A DNA stretch of 64,000 bases, taken from NCBI GenBank assembly GCA_030765055.1, contig CM060947.1, positions 266,309,992 through 266,373,991 on the forward strand, in the 5' to 3' direction. Under the pieces are notes generated by a model, which was given only the letters and a program-made list of their open reading frames with translations, was not told where the DNA came from and searched no databases. Numbering within the stretch: position 1 is the first letter of the stretch; the number at the start of each line of letters is the position of its first letter. This document shows, in pieces, positions 21,464-32,720 of this stretch. The DNA is from Mantis religiosa. Its lineage: Eukaryota; Arthropoda; Insecta; Mantodea; Mantidae. The translations under genes were made by a program, and so were the position numbers.

Positions 21464-23181
21464 TTGAACCGGCTAGTAAAAGTCGAATTGGACCGTCATC
21501 GCCTTGAGACCTACAAACGACAACTGGCGAGCATCTCTCCGCATGACCACATGCTCTGGGATGCCACTCGACGACTTCTGCGAGAGCCAACTATTATACC
21601 GGCTCTGCGTACCACTGACACTCTTGTTACGGAGGTCAAAGCTAAAAGTGAAGTTCTTGCAGACCACTTTGAAGACACCATCACACCAAACGCACCTCAT
21701 GCCACCACCCCAAGTATAGAACAGCGGCTTGACGCTTTTCGACACCAACCAACTGTTCCCTGCAGAATCTCCTGCATTAGTCCTGCTGAACTTAGGCATT
21801 TAATTCACTCTCTTCCTCTTAAGAAATCGCCGGGACACGACTTGATTCCCAATATTGTGTTGAAAAACCTGACAAAGAAAGCCCTAGCACATTTGTCTTC
21901 AATCCTGAACGCTTGTCTTCGACTTGGCTTTTTCCTCACACCTGGAAATTGGCTAAAATCATTGTGTTTCACAAACCTAATATACCTAAAAATCTCCCCG
22001 ACAGCTATCGTCCGATAAGTTTGTTGCCTACCTGGTCCAAACACTTTGGAAAGGTTCTCCTTCGCCGTGTCCTTAAATATACCTCTGAAAACCATATCAT
22101 TCCACCCTTCCAATTTGGTTTTCGTTCTAGACATTCTACCTCTCACCAATTACTACGTTTAACACAAACAGTAATTCATGGTTTTGAGCAACGAAAGCAC
22201 ACAATCGCCCTGTTCCTCGACGTACCACAGGCCTTTGATAAAGTTTGGCATGAGGGGTTAATCTTCAAACTGTATAGCATTGGACTTCCACAGTATCTGC
22301 TCACTATCATTTGTAGTTTTCTATCAGATCGCACATTTACTGTTCGCATTGGTGGCATGGAGTCATCTCAGCGCCATATTACAGCAGGAGTTCCTCAGGG
22401 ATCCATATTGGCCCCACTCATATTTAGTATCTATACCTATGATCTTCCTGACTTGGCTCCTACTTCCATAGCCTTATACGCTGATGATACTGTTTTATAT
22501 CATTCCGGCACAGATCTCCCTACCACTATTCACACGCTACAAACCTCTCTTGACTACCTCGTTGAATGGTTCGATACTTGGCGCATATGTCTAAACACTC
22601 AAAAGACCGCAGCTAAGATTTTTAGCTTACGTCGCATCTCCAAATCTCCCGAATTGCATATTAAGCATGAATCAATTCCCTGGCTACCTCCTACCACCTC
22701 CGTCAAATACCTTGTAGTAATGCTGGGCACTAGACCTACTTGGCGAGCCCATATTGATCGACTTATCTCGTTGGCATCAGGTCGACTTTCAAAACTCGGC
22801 CCGCTACTTTATAGATACACTCCTCTTGGGATTGAATGCTCTCTGCTTCTCTACAAATCTCTTGTCCGGCCACTTATCACATATGCTTCCCAGGTATGGG
22901 GTACGGCTAGCAACACTCATCTCCGAAGTCTACAGGTCCTGCAAAATCGATTTCTGCGCATCGCCACGGATGCCCCTTGGTACGTAAGAAATCCACAACT
23001 GCATAAAGAACTTGGTCTCCTTCCTCTTCACCAGTACATACGTCAGATCGCCTCTCGCTTCTTCTCAAACCTACCAGATGTTCTAGGAGCTGTGATGTAC
23101 GACATCGGCGTACGAACCCGCCAGCCCACACGCCTGAAGAGACGACTCCCACAGGATCTCCTCCTTAGTGACTCTGATTGA
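21464..23181 (+). pseudogene. Jockey-clade reverse transcriptase with one frameshift
   Basis: The frame at 21464-21910 covers the end of the linker and RT fingers (LKKSPGHDLIPNIVLKNLTK). The frame at 21913-23181 continues with TWKLAKIIVFHKPN, SYRPISLLPTWSKHFGKVLL, FQFGFRSRHSTSHQLLRL, motif A IALFLDVPQAFDKVWHEGL, motif B AGVPQGSILAPLIFSIYTYD, catalytic IALYADDTVLYHSG and a C-terminal LLYKSLVRPLITYASQVWGT...LKRRLPQDLLLSDSD. A single frame change at about 21905-21930 separates the halves; the rest is open and the catalytic motifs are intact. It is much better preserved than the sister copy at 10198-11170. Confidence 0.9.
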
Positions 23182-23396
23182 AAAAACTATGAATATTGTT
23201 TCACAATGACTGTTGTTCTTATCTCTTTGATTACTTGTTTGTTTTAATTAACTTATTTTTCTCTTGTTTCACAGTGTTAAGAAGATAATAGGAGCCAACT
23301 TGGTTTTCCTTACATGTTATTATATAGTTCATAGAGATTCAATTAGCCAACAAGGATCTGTAAAGCATGTACTGCTGATCGATCATTGAATAAAAA
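23182..23396 (+). other. 3' untranslated region of the J1 LINE
   Basis: Non-coding tail of about 215 bp between the PQDLLLSDSD stop and the poly(A), AT-rich. Confidence 0.8.
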
Positions 23397-23657
23397 AACA
23401 GGTGTAAAAGAATTCTTTTGTGCTCGATGACCTTGCAAGTTGTATGTGTAAGTGACGTAATTCTCCTAATGTCAGGTTGATCAAAGTGTGTTTCTACGGA
23501 AATAAAGAGCAATTCTTGGTTTTTGTAACCTGGACTTTCAGGAACCCACAAAGTCATAATACGTTGCGTTTTCGGGCGTAGTAAAATCATCCACCACAAA
23601 AAAGCGAAAAACTATTGTATATCAGAAAGACTTAAATTGATTAACTTAATTTTAACT

Positions 23658-23906
23658 GGGCCACGCCGCGGCTCAGTGGTTAGACCGCTTGGCGCTCACC
23701 AAGGCGGCCCGGGTTCGATCCCAGGCGACCGCAATGTGAGATTTGTGGTGGACAACACGGCGTTGGAGCGAGTTTTCTCCGGGACCTCCGGCTTCCCCCG
23801 CCATCTCATTCCACCAGTGCTCCATCTTCATCTCATGCATCATCAGTGTCACCGCCTGCGGTGCCGTATGTAGTAAAAGCGGGCGTTAAACACTACACAT
23901 TTATAT
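23658..23906 (+). mobile_element. SINE family E (copy 2)
   Basis: Full head gccacgccgcggctcagtgg, anticodon-arm relic gcgctcaccaaggcggcc, B-box gggttcgatccc, body gtggtggacaacacggcg and end gggcgttaaacactacac. Flanked by ttaattttaact (23646-23657) and ttaattttcact (23907-23918), one mismatch. Confidence 0.93.
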
Positions 23907-23932
23907 TTAATTTTCACTATGTTGTATATACT

Positions 23933-24470
23933 GGGTTCCCGTAGGGGAGGGAATCCGTTCCCTTCAGCTGCCGTGGTGCGGGCGCTGCGGATCCCTAGCA
24001 CTCGAGGTACCTCTGACGTTACTAGAGGAACTTTGGGCCGAACATCTGAGCCCCTCCCTCCGGGAGTTTTTAGGATTGGGTTGGTCTCAAGGGGGCAGTG
24101 TGTTCCCGATACCCGTGGGTGATCGAGTACGTATTCGGACGGGGTTGAGGGAAGCCATTAATTCTCTCGGGTACTAGCCTGTAAAGCTAGTAGAAGGTGT
24201 GCTAGATCGCCAGGCGGCCCCACCGAGGTCATATCGGTAGCCTTCATCTTTGGTGTTGGTGCGCGTAAGTGGCGTATCCATTTCCATCCCGTCTTGTGTC
24301 CTTGTACCAGCTGCTTGTTTGTCACCCAGGTCTTGCCCTATGGAAAACCCCACGGAGGACGCCGAGCGCCCTTTGGGACAGCTCGGATAACTCCCTGGTT
24401 TTAAGAGGGACGGGTCTTGGTCCTACGGGTCCAAGACTGACGGGAGTAGACCCTCTGGACTCAACTCAAC
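23933..24470 (+). mobile_element. Family G retroposon (copy 3), full length with 10-bp target duplication
   Basis: Bounded by a perfect tgtatatact at 23923-23932 and 24471-24480. It starts gggttcccgtaggggaggg and ends ctctggactcaactcaac; 538 bp. This is the best reference copy. It shows no A-rich tail, no TIR and no tRNA-like boxes. Open frames within it are not conserved among copies. Confidence 0.88.
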
Positions 24471-24491
24471 TGTATATACTAGGTGAGTTAA

Positions 24492-24725
24492 GCCCGCCTC
24501 GGTAGCGTAAATGGTAGCGTGTCTGCCTCACGTTCAAGAGGTCCCGAGTTGGAATCTCGATCAGAGTGAGTTACCTGTATACGGTTTTTCCCGGGGCGTT
24601 CCCTTATCCTGATAGACGAATGTCAGGTAACTCTAAGCTCCATGAACCCCAGACCCATTCGAGCATCATTTCACCCATTCCATTCACAGTGGGATATGAC
24701 AACGTTGGTGGACTTAAATTACAGG
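24492..24725 (+). mobile_element. SINE family V (copy 5)
   Basis: Head gcccgcctcggtagcgtaaa, gtctgcctcacgttcaagag, B-box relic cgagttggaatctcg, body ttatcctgatagacgaatgt and end gacttaaattacagg. Target duplication not found. Confidence 0.88.
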
Positions 24726-24814
24726 AATAAGAAAGAATATAAAAACATTCATGGATCATCATCACATGCCTCACTCAACTGTCGATGAATTTCAATAGGT
24801 GTCACACGACGAAA

Positions 24815-26706
24815 AGTGAGTGAGTGAGTGTGTGGTGTTTTAGGGCCCGTCGACAACAAGGTCATTTGGACCCGAAGTTAACACTAAAACCTAAAAGCTA
24901 CACAAATTAAGCTAAAATGTAAAATAAAATAAAAACACTCATTAATTAATAGTACATAAAAAACCCATCCCAAGACTAATAACTTAAAATCTCTAAAATT
25001 AACAAATATATAATGCAAGTCAGACTTGTTTATTAAAACCGGTTTCAGAAACAAACCGCAGTGCCTTAACCACGGCGACTGGGTCGTCCCCTAAAACACC
25101 CAGCAAGTTAGTCCCCAAGCCCAAAGACTGGCGAACGCGGGCGTACTGCGGGCACTCGATTAATACGTGCCGCACAGTGAGGCGTACTGCACATGCAGCA
25201 CACACTGGGGTCGGTTCCCCTCTAAACAAATGACCATGAGTCGCTCGTGTGTGCCTAATTCTCAGCCGGATGAGTATCACCTCGGCTCGCCGGTTATCCC
25301 TGCAGGAAGTTAGCCAGGGTTGTACGCTCTCCTTTATTGCCCGGAGTTGTGTGCCTTCCGAAGCTGTCCAGGAGTGCTGCCAAGCAGATAGGAGTTGGCG
25401 ACCGAAAAAACGTTGCACATCCTGGTATGGCACCGTAGTTGTTAAACTCCGGGGCAAACGGCAAGCGCACTTAGCAGCCGCGTCCGCCTGCTCGTTCCCG
25501 GAAATGCCCACATGGCCTGGGGTCCAAGTAAAAACAAACTGGTATCCGCGACTAAGCATTTGGGAGATCAAGGCCTGAATTTTTAAAACGAGCGTGTGAG
25601 CTGCAATGTGCAGTTGCAAGGCCTGAAGAGCGCTTAGAGAATCAGTGCAAACAATAAAATTGCCAGGAACTAACTTACAGATAAAAAGGAGCAGATAGAG
25701 GATGGCATGCAGTTCTGCAGAAAAAACAGAGGTGAAGTCCAGAAGGCGAAATTTATGAGCCTCACCGTTAATGACGAATGCGCAACCCGTAGTGCTACCT
25801 AACTGGGAACCATATGTAAAACCCGGAACATCGTTAGGGAAACGGCCCAGTAGTTCGGCAAAAAGCTGTTGAAATACCGAATGTGGGTTAGCTAGTCTCG
25901 AGTTGGCAGAAAGAGCGAGATCGAACCGCGCACGCTGGAGCTGCCATGCGGGAGAACGACCCAGGGATGACCGCTCCACGCGAGGCATTCGGAGGTCATG
26001 TGTACGGGGGAGTTCCCAGAATTTTTTTCCGGTTGGGCTTGTCCGAGAACTAGGGTGCATGTAACGGTGGGCTAAATCGGGATGCAGAACTGGTTTAAAA
26101 CATGGATGCTTTGGGCAACTTGCCAACTTCGCAACGTATGAACAGAGTAGTGTCGAGCGACGAATAGAAAGTGGATGCTCGCCGGGGTCGGCATACAGGC
26201 AGTCGACTCGAGTGGTGCGGAAAGCTCTTGTGGCAAGGCGGATACCGGTATGATGTACGGTGTCTAAAAGGCGAAGTTTAGAGGCGGTCGCTGCGCCATA
26301 AGTTAAACAGCCGTAGTCCAGCTTGGACCGAACCAGAGAGTAGTACAGCCTCAACATTACCGTGCGATCGCCCCGCCCCCCAAGATACCCCAGATAAAAT
26401 TTTGAGCGCCCGGAGGGAACGATCACAAGAAGCTCGGAGGTGTCGAATATGATGCTCCCAAGTCAATTTTCTGTCCAAATAGAGGCCTAAGAATTTCAAG
26501 TGCGGGACAAACGGCAGGGGTGTGCCGTTCAAGTGAAGATCTGGTGGAGGGTGAATACCCCATAGACGATGGAAGTGGACACATTGTGTCTTCGCGGGCG
26601 AAAAACGGAAGCCGGTTCGAAGCACCCAATGGATAAAACAAATGATTACACGCTGTTCTTGCAATGAAAACATGACCATTTTAAGTATCAGAAACAGTCC
26701 TGACAC
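24815..26706 (-). mobile_element. 5'-truncated I-clade LINE with RNase H
   Basis: The minus-strand element ends in a short (actc)n run (about 24815-24834, read as gtgagtgagtgagtg on plus) after a 3' untranslated region of about 190 bp, and begins abruptly after the RT catalytic motif at about 26700. The simple repeat at the 3' end fits I/R1-type LINEs. No duplication was resolved. Confidence 0.75.
25020..26700 (-). pseudogene. I-clade LINE polyprotein: RT thumb plus RNase H plus zinc knuckle
   Basis: Two overlapping frames, 26278-26706 and 25020-26426, join at a G-rich frameshift near 26375-26395. First part: WVLRTGFRFSPAKTQCVHFH and LKFLGLYLDRKLTWEHHIRH (RT thumb). Second part, 468 codons open: LYYSLVRSKLDYGCLTYGAA, then RNase H with FTYGSQLGSTTGCAF (first position), SAELHAILYLLLF (Glu), VCTDSLSALQAL (Asp) and FTWTPGHVGISGNEQADAAA (His, Asp), then a C-terminal CAACAVRLTVRHVLIECP. 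The first RNase H position is normally TDGS; here it reads TYGS, so one catalytic Asp is lost. The RT palm is missing. Confidence 0.87.
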
Positions 26707-28370
26707 TAGAGTTATATTAACTCTACAGTGCTGACATCTCAGTCACGTATTCAGAAAGAGTCCACGTGTATTTAAAAAGAAACAGAACTCCCTATCTGGG
26801 ACTAGTGCTGAGAAAAGGAGGTGTTATAACTTGAACGCACCTGGCACACGTCACCTCCAATTGCAGAATAAACAAGTGATTTATCCGAATTTGTTTTATT
26901 TACATAGATAAGTTCAGACACATTTTACTGGCGATACGAAGCTCGCCAATATCCTTAAATGTTATTTAAGTTTGCACAATTGATTACTGCTTCCCCCTTT
27001 AGTTTTTGCAGGAAACTTATACATATTAACTCTATTTGCTGTATTCTTTTCCTTTTTCAACACATTCACTTACAGACGAAATATTTGTTCCGAGGTTTCT
27101 TGCATATCTTCAAGATCCCGCAGGGATGGAAACCTCGCATATTTAACTTATTCCATTAGCAATGCATTTTTACATTATTTTTAACCGACCCTTTAACCAA
27201 CTGTTCCGACCAAGAAGAAGAATTGAAATTGACTTCCTCTTCTGCATATTCCGCCTCGAGGAATCATTGTGTCGCTATGAATGTGAAATGAAGAACAACA
27301 AAGAACTTCTCTCTTGTACAGAAAGGCATATATTAAATTTTGACTCTAAAAGGCCGTAAAGTTTCCGCACAATGAATATGATAATTTTTGTCATGTGGGT
27401 TTCCAACTAAAATAATACGTCATTTGTTTTTTGAAGATTCTCTTGCTTTGGAGAGATATCAAGTTCAAATTTTAAATAAAATCTAGCAGTTGATAGTTAA
27501 TGTATGAAATACTTTATATACAGTAGGCCAGCGCCTTAACAACTGAGCAACCTAAGAGAGTTCTCCAATGGAGAATTGATATAACCTGATATAAACTGAT
27601 ATAAACCTACCAGACCGGACAATAAAGGATTGTTCATTAAATGTTAGCTTCACAAACTGTGCATTCAAATCAATTTTTCTTGAAACAAGCTCTTAAAACA
27701 GCCGAGGTGCATTTGAAAACGCTAGCTATCTTTAGATGCTGAGACAGTACCGTATCATATTTAGCCAGAAATTGGAGCATTTCTGTACAATTCTATATAA
27801 TTGCCTTTATTTAATGATTCCTAAACGAACATTCTTGTTCTGCAAGAAGAACCACTGAATCAATTAATCTTTTCAATACAATTCTATGTTCCTTAACATT
27901 TTCATTGTACAAATTGTCAGCAAGTTTCGTTTGGTAATTCAATGCATGGTCTACCCGTTGAATGCCGTGAAAGATTTTATATGTGTTGTTGATCTTTTAT
28001 ATTTATCCAAAGCTGTGATTAAATAAGTTAAATTTGTGAAACCCGTAGTATTGCTGGGTGTTTTCTGAGTTGCAAATAACAAGCATGGCCAGCAATAAAG
28101 TTTATTTAGATTGAATGAGCCAGACAGTCACTAATACTTATCATAACTACTTATACTAAAATACCTTTTATTTTTTTCCTTCTGTTCACACTGCATGTAC
28201 GGAAGAGCTGGAGTAGGCTTTCCTGTTTTATTATCACTAACTTATCCTCCTATTTAAACTGTGAGACTGGTCTTTACACTAATTGTTTCATTACACATTC
28301 ATCGTCCATTGCAATTAGCGCTAGCAACTGTCTTGCTAAACTGTATAGTATGAAATAAAGAATACTAATA
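26707..28370. other. No gene recognised
   Basis: About 1.7 kb of AT-rich DNA. Plus-strand frames at 26959-27159 and 27162-27359 have no recognised motif. Confidence 0.4.
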
Positions 28371-28381
28371 CGGCTGTTGAG

Positions 28382-28616
28382 AAAATGAAATGTGTAGTGT
28401 TTAACGCCCGCTTTTACTACATACGGCACCGCAGGCGGTGACACTAATGATACATGAGATGAAGATGGAGTAGCGGTGAAATGAGATGGCGGGGGAAACC
28501 GGAGGTCCCGGAGAAAACCCGCCCCAGCGCCGTGTTCTCCACCACAAATCTCACTTTGCAGTCATCTGCCTTGGTGAGAGCCAAGCTGTCTAACCACTGA
28601 GCCAAGGCGCGGCCGC
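28382..28616 (-). mobile_element. SINE family E (copy 3) with 11-bp target duplication
   Basis: Minus-strand copy with a short deletion in the B-box region. Flanked by a perfect cggctgttgag at 28371-28381 and 28617-28627, with an A-rich tail next to the lower duplicate. Confidence 0.93.
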
Positions 28617-28786
28617 CGGCTGTTGAGGACCTAACAATCACACAATAATTGAAAACACGCTCTTTCTTGCATTTAACTCCACGTGCTATTCAGAATTCCA
28701 AAGCCAGCCGTGTCTGTACGGTACATTTTGGAGAAGCTCCTATGAGTCTAGCGATGCAAGGCTTCAAAGCCTTGGCATGTTGAATC

Positions 28787-30832
28787 ATGCATTGCTTCCC
28801 CTCGTCCCTACTGCCCTTTACCATAGAGAAGGCTGCAACAGTAGCTTTCGAAGCTCTGCTTGTCCCTTGTAAAAGAGAAGCGTATGAATCTATGTATAGT
28901 GGCCAACGGTTAATTTATCCATTCGATATATCAGAAACTAGACTTACTATCAGAGACTGTAAAAAGGGGAAATCTCCTGGCCCAGATGGTATACCCGCAG
29001 AGGTTATAATGGCACTAAAAGAACCCTTGGCTCCATATCTAACAAACTTATTTAATGAATGTATTTATGAAGGCAAAATTCCCTATTGCTGGAAAAATGC
29101 AAACATTGTAATATTAAAGAAAGCTAAAGACAACGATCCAACAGATACTAAGTCATATAGACCTGCATGTTTGCTAAATACACTTGGTAAATTACAAGAA
29201 AAACTTTTATACAAAAGGATAAACGAGTACAGAATCATGAAAGGTATGACGGAGCTGCAATATGGGTTCCGGAAATACAAATCAACTGAAGATGCGATCA
29301 ATAAATCTATTGATAACGTAAAGAAAAATCCAAATAAGTATGTGATAAACATATTTTTTATATTTCCGGCGCCTTCGACAATTTATGGTGGCCGGAACTC
29401 TTCAGAATAATGAGAAACCAAGATTATCCTAGATGCCTTTACAACATATTAAAAGATTACTGTACTGACAGAACAGTTACGCTTATAGGACAAAATAGAA
29501 AAATTATCAGAGCTATAACAAAAGGATGCCCGCAGGGCTCCATATTGGGACCTGTATTTTGGGACATACTAACCGAACCCATGTTAGAACAACTTAATAA
29601 TCTTAATTCCACATCAGAAACAATAGCCTATGCAGATGACTTAATGATCATCATAGATGGCAGTAATAGAAAACAGTTGGAGGAAAAAGCAAAGATAGTA
29701 ACAGACACATTGCATAACTGGTGTCTTGAAGTTAAGCTAAAAATAGCACCTTCAAAATGTGCGTATGTAATTACAAAAGGTAAGCTAAAAAGAAACCCAA
29801 CAATTAAAATAAACGATGCAGTGATCTCAAGAAAAAACTACTATAAATATCTGGGAATAATGATAGACGAAAATTTAACTTTTCAGAAACACATAGAGTA
29901 TATAGGACAAAAAACACTAGGTGTTATGGGCAAGCTAACTTCAATAGTACAAAGAACTATTAATATCTCACATGATGTGATTAAAACATACCACACCAGT
30001 ATAGCAGTAGGAATAATGTCATATGGCAGTAGTACATGGGCGCAGAGATTAAGAAGTAAAAGGAATGTAATATTAATTAGGAGAACTCAACGACAAATAT
30101 TATTACGATATGCAGGAGCTACAAAGACTACCCCCACCATGGCGCTACTTGTAATACTCGGAATATGGCCAATGGATCTATTAATAAGATTTAGAGGAGC
30201 GGACTATTGGCGTAAGAAGAATGACAGAGAGAAAGTAGCTGAAATAATAGGAGAGGAGTGTGAAACTAGATGGCAGATAAGAAGGAAATGTTAAGGACTG
30301 GCAGCACGAATGGGATAATACAGAAGAGGGCCGTAGAGTACACGAAATACTACCAGATATAAATGAAAGATTGAAAATGAAGCATTTCAACTCGTCCAAA
30401 GGAATTATACAATTTATAACCGGTCATGGACCATATGCCACCTATTTACATAGATTAGGAAGAAGAGAAACAAGGCTATGCACTATATGTGAAATAGATG
30501 ATACACCAGAACATCAAACTTTTGAGTGTGGAATAAATGACAATCAAGTCGGCGAATTAAGACAGGAGCTTCAAGGCAAAAACACTTGGACAATTGTAAG
30601 AAACGAGGTAGATTTTTTTAAGAAACTTGATGAACTAACGAACTATATATCATCAAAGGCATGGAAAGAGTACACCCTATCTAGGGATCGCAGACATAGG
30701 GAACCTGAGAGAACTGCCACATTGGTACCAGTAAGAAGATCCATAAGGCTAATCGAAAGACAGGAGCAGCAAAGAGACCTAAGTCCTATATTTGAGCAAA
30801 CATTGGTAGATTTAGATGACATAGATGAGTAA
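28787..30832 (+). pseudogene. R1-clade reverse transcriptase and zinc knuckle, two frameshifts
   Basis: Frame 1 (28787-29410): IRDCKKGKSPGPDGIPAEVI, WKNANIVILKKAKDND, KSYRPACLLNTLGKLQEKLL, LQYGFRKYKSTEDAIN. A frameshift near 29355 destroys motif A; the next frame preserves GAFDNLWWPELFR. Frame 2 (29410-30294): CTDRTVTLIGQ, motif B ITKGCPQGSILGPVFWDILT, catalytic TIAYADDLMIIIDGS, YYKYLGIMIDENLTF. A frameshift near 30290 leads to frame 3 (to 30832): IQFITGHGPYATYLHRLGRR with C-T-I-C...DTPEHQTFECG, the C-terminal zinc-knuckle-like motif of R1-type LINEs. GCPQGS and TGHGP..YLHR place it in or near the R1 clade. Confidence 0.85.
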
Positions 30833-31188
30833 CTTGAGGAAAGCATCGGGCTACAAAATATCACAGGATTGGAAACATAGATAGAAGGAACTCCTTGTAG
30901 AAGAGTATAAATTCGAGACTTGACAGCAATATATCAAAACATAAACAAACGCATAAATGTTCAATCTACACTTAGGTTAGGTTCAGTCATCAAGAAGCAA
31001 TGATGACTGTTAGGTTAGGCAACTGCAAAGTTAAGCAGTTAATTAGATATAATTTGTCTACAAAATTATAAACAAAGTTAAATTAAATGTAAAGATAAAA
31101 ACAAAATGTTAGAATGTTAATTTAGGTTCCGATATAGATTCAAGTAATCGGAACATAAGAATGTAGAATTTATTTATTTATTTATTTG
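28787..31188 (+). mobile_element. R1-clade LINE, 5'-truncated
   Basis: Covers the RT and C-terminal coding region (28787-30832) and about 350 bp of 3' untranslated DNA ending in a (ttta)n run at about 31169-31187. No N-terminal endonuclease is present. The family G copy at 31203 follows immediately. Confidence 0.75.
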
Positions 31189-31202
31189 TCCCTCTGTCTA
31201 GG

Positions 31203-31632
31203 CCGAGCCCCTCCTTCGGGAGTTGTTCGGATTGGGTTGGTCTCGAGGGGGCAGTGTGTTCCCGATACCCGTGGGAGATTGGTTACGTCTGCGGACGGGG
31301 TTGAGGGAAGTCATTAAGTTTCCGGGTACTAGCCTGCTTAGCTGGTAGAAGGTGTGCTAGACCACCAGGCGGCCCCACCGAGGTCATATCGGTAGTCTTC
31401 ACCTTGAGTGTTGACGCACGTAAGTGGCGTATCCACTTCCATCCCGTCTTGTGTCCCTAGGACCAGATGGGGGGGGGCTTGTTAGGAAACTAGGTCTTGC
31501 CCTAATGGAAAGCCCCACGGAGGATGCCGGGCGCCCTTTAAGGGACAGCTCGGATAACTCCCTGGTTGAAAGAGGCCCGGGTCTTTCCTACGGGTTCAAG
31601 GCTAATGGGAGTAGAACCTCTGGGCTCAACTA
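31203..31632 (+). mobile_element. Family G retroposon (copy 4), 5'-truncated with 14-bp target duplication
   Basis: Flanked by a perfect tccctctgtctagg at 31189-31202 and 31633-31646. It begins at the internal position gagcccctccttcgggag, so about 100 bp of the 5' end are missing, while the 3' end (cctctgggctcaac) matches other copies. 5' truncation plus a duplication indicates RNA-mediated insertion. Confidence 0.92.
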
Positions 31633-31646
31633 TCCCTCTGTCTAGG

Positions 31647-31866
31647 TCTAATACACTACATGACTGGCCATGGCCCATACTGCAGCTGCCTTCACAGATT
31701 CAACATGAAAGACACAGAAAACTGCCGATACGGAACAACTGAAACACCGGAACACGCCATAGGACTACAGCGATGTCGTATGTACAGAACCACACGATCT
31801 ACAGAATTATCAGGAACAGACTACTCTGGACTTGGTTTGACAAAGTGGCCAACACATTCTAGATAA
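31647..31866 (+). pseudogene. R1-type LINE C-terminal fragment
   Basis: Encodes MTGHGPYCSCLHRFNMKDTE, NCRYGTTETPEHAIGLQRC: the TGHGP...LHRF zinc-knuckle motif. It is a different family from the LINE at 28787-30832 (TGHGPYATYLHRLGRR). The frame breaks after about 70 codons. Confidence 0.75.
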
Positions 31867-31989
31867 AGGCGAGAGAAGAATACATCAGGGGAAGACACCC
31901 TTAAGAATACTCCCGACCAAGACAAATACTGGAAATGACATTAGTACATAAGGTTAATTAGGTTAAGATAGAATTAGGTAGCCTGACGA

Positions 31990-32720
31990 AAGTGGTATGA
32001 GCCACTGTTCCCCAGATCTCACAGCCGTACAGAATCATAGGCGGAATGATACAGCTGGAGTTTGAGTCGGATCGGCATGGTTGATCTGAAAATAGGGTAT
32101 AGGCTCCGGATTGCGACGTGCCCCAGCTGGACCTTGCCCTTGACGTGTGGAACGTAAGTTAACTTACGGTCCAGCGTCACTCCGAGATACTTCGCCGTTT
32201 GCACCCATGGGATTCTACGGCGCCGTAAAACGAAGTTCTGCTGCAACCGGTTGGCTCTGGTTTTTGCCAGGAGAATTGCAGAGCTCTTCTCCGGGTTAAC
32301 TGCCATTCACCATTTTGCGCTCCATTCGCCAATGGTCCGGAGCCGGGTTTGGATTTGCCGGAAGCTGTACCGTGTGTTCCTATTTACTGCGAAGATCATG
32401 AGGTCATCCGCATACTGACAGGTGTGGGTGTTGTGGTGCGTTGGAATGTCGGCCATGTAAGCTGCAAAGAGCGCCGGCGACAACACGCTGCCTTCCGGCA
32501 CTCCAGCGCCAATGGGCCGCTCTGTGGACAGCGCCCCCTCCATCTTTACTCGGAAGCTTCGGTTGTCGAAGGTATTCGAAAAACTGCTCCTCTCCCAGCT
32601 TCTTCCCCATCTAGAGGAAAGGGGCCTAATCCCGGAACACCAGTTTGGCTTCCGTTCTGGCCACTCCACGACCGAGCAGCTACTGCGGGTTGCCGAGAAG
32701 GCCTCCCTGGGAAGTCCGTC
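31990..32720 (-). pseudogene. Jockey J2 LINE fragment with inverted 5' segment
   Basis: The minus strand from about 32565 down to 31990 encodes NRSFRVKMEGALS, AGVPEGSVLSPALFAAYMAD, TCQYADDLMIFAVNRNTRYS (intact YADD), then in a second frame VNPEKSSAILLAKTRANRL and RIPWVQTAKYLGVTLDRKLTY. It corresponds to the middle of the J2 protein at 20192-21316. The plus strand from about 32570 to 32715 encodes KVFEKLLLSQLLPHLEERGL, PEHQFGFRSGHSTTEQLLRV, which is the RT segment that should lie upstream in the same orientation. The two parts therefore face each other. The fragment also stops at 31990, before the normal 3' end. Confidence 0.85.

Larger units (their letters stand above)
21439..23397 (+). mobile_element. 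5'-truncated Jockey-clade LINE (family J1, copy 2) with 15-bp target duplication
   Basis: Flanked by a perfect direct repeat aacaggtgtaaaaga at 21424-21438 and 23397-23411. The 3' end carries a polyadenylation-type hexamer and short A run (gaataaaaaaa, 23388-23398) immediately before the second repeat. These are the marks of target-primed LINE insertion. Confidence 0.93.

Noticed and set aside
23933..24030. HDV-like self-cleaving ribozyme at the 5' end of family G
   Set aside because: Hairpins such as gggaa-tccg-ttccc can be drawn, but I could not form the double pseudoknot consistently across copies. Kept only as a test to run.
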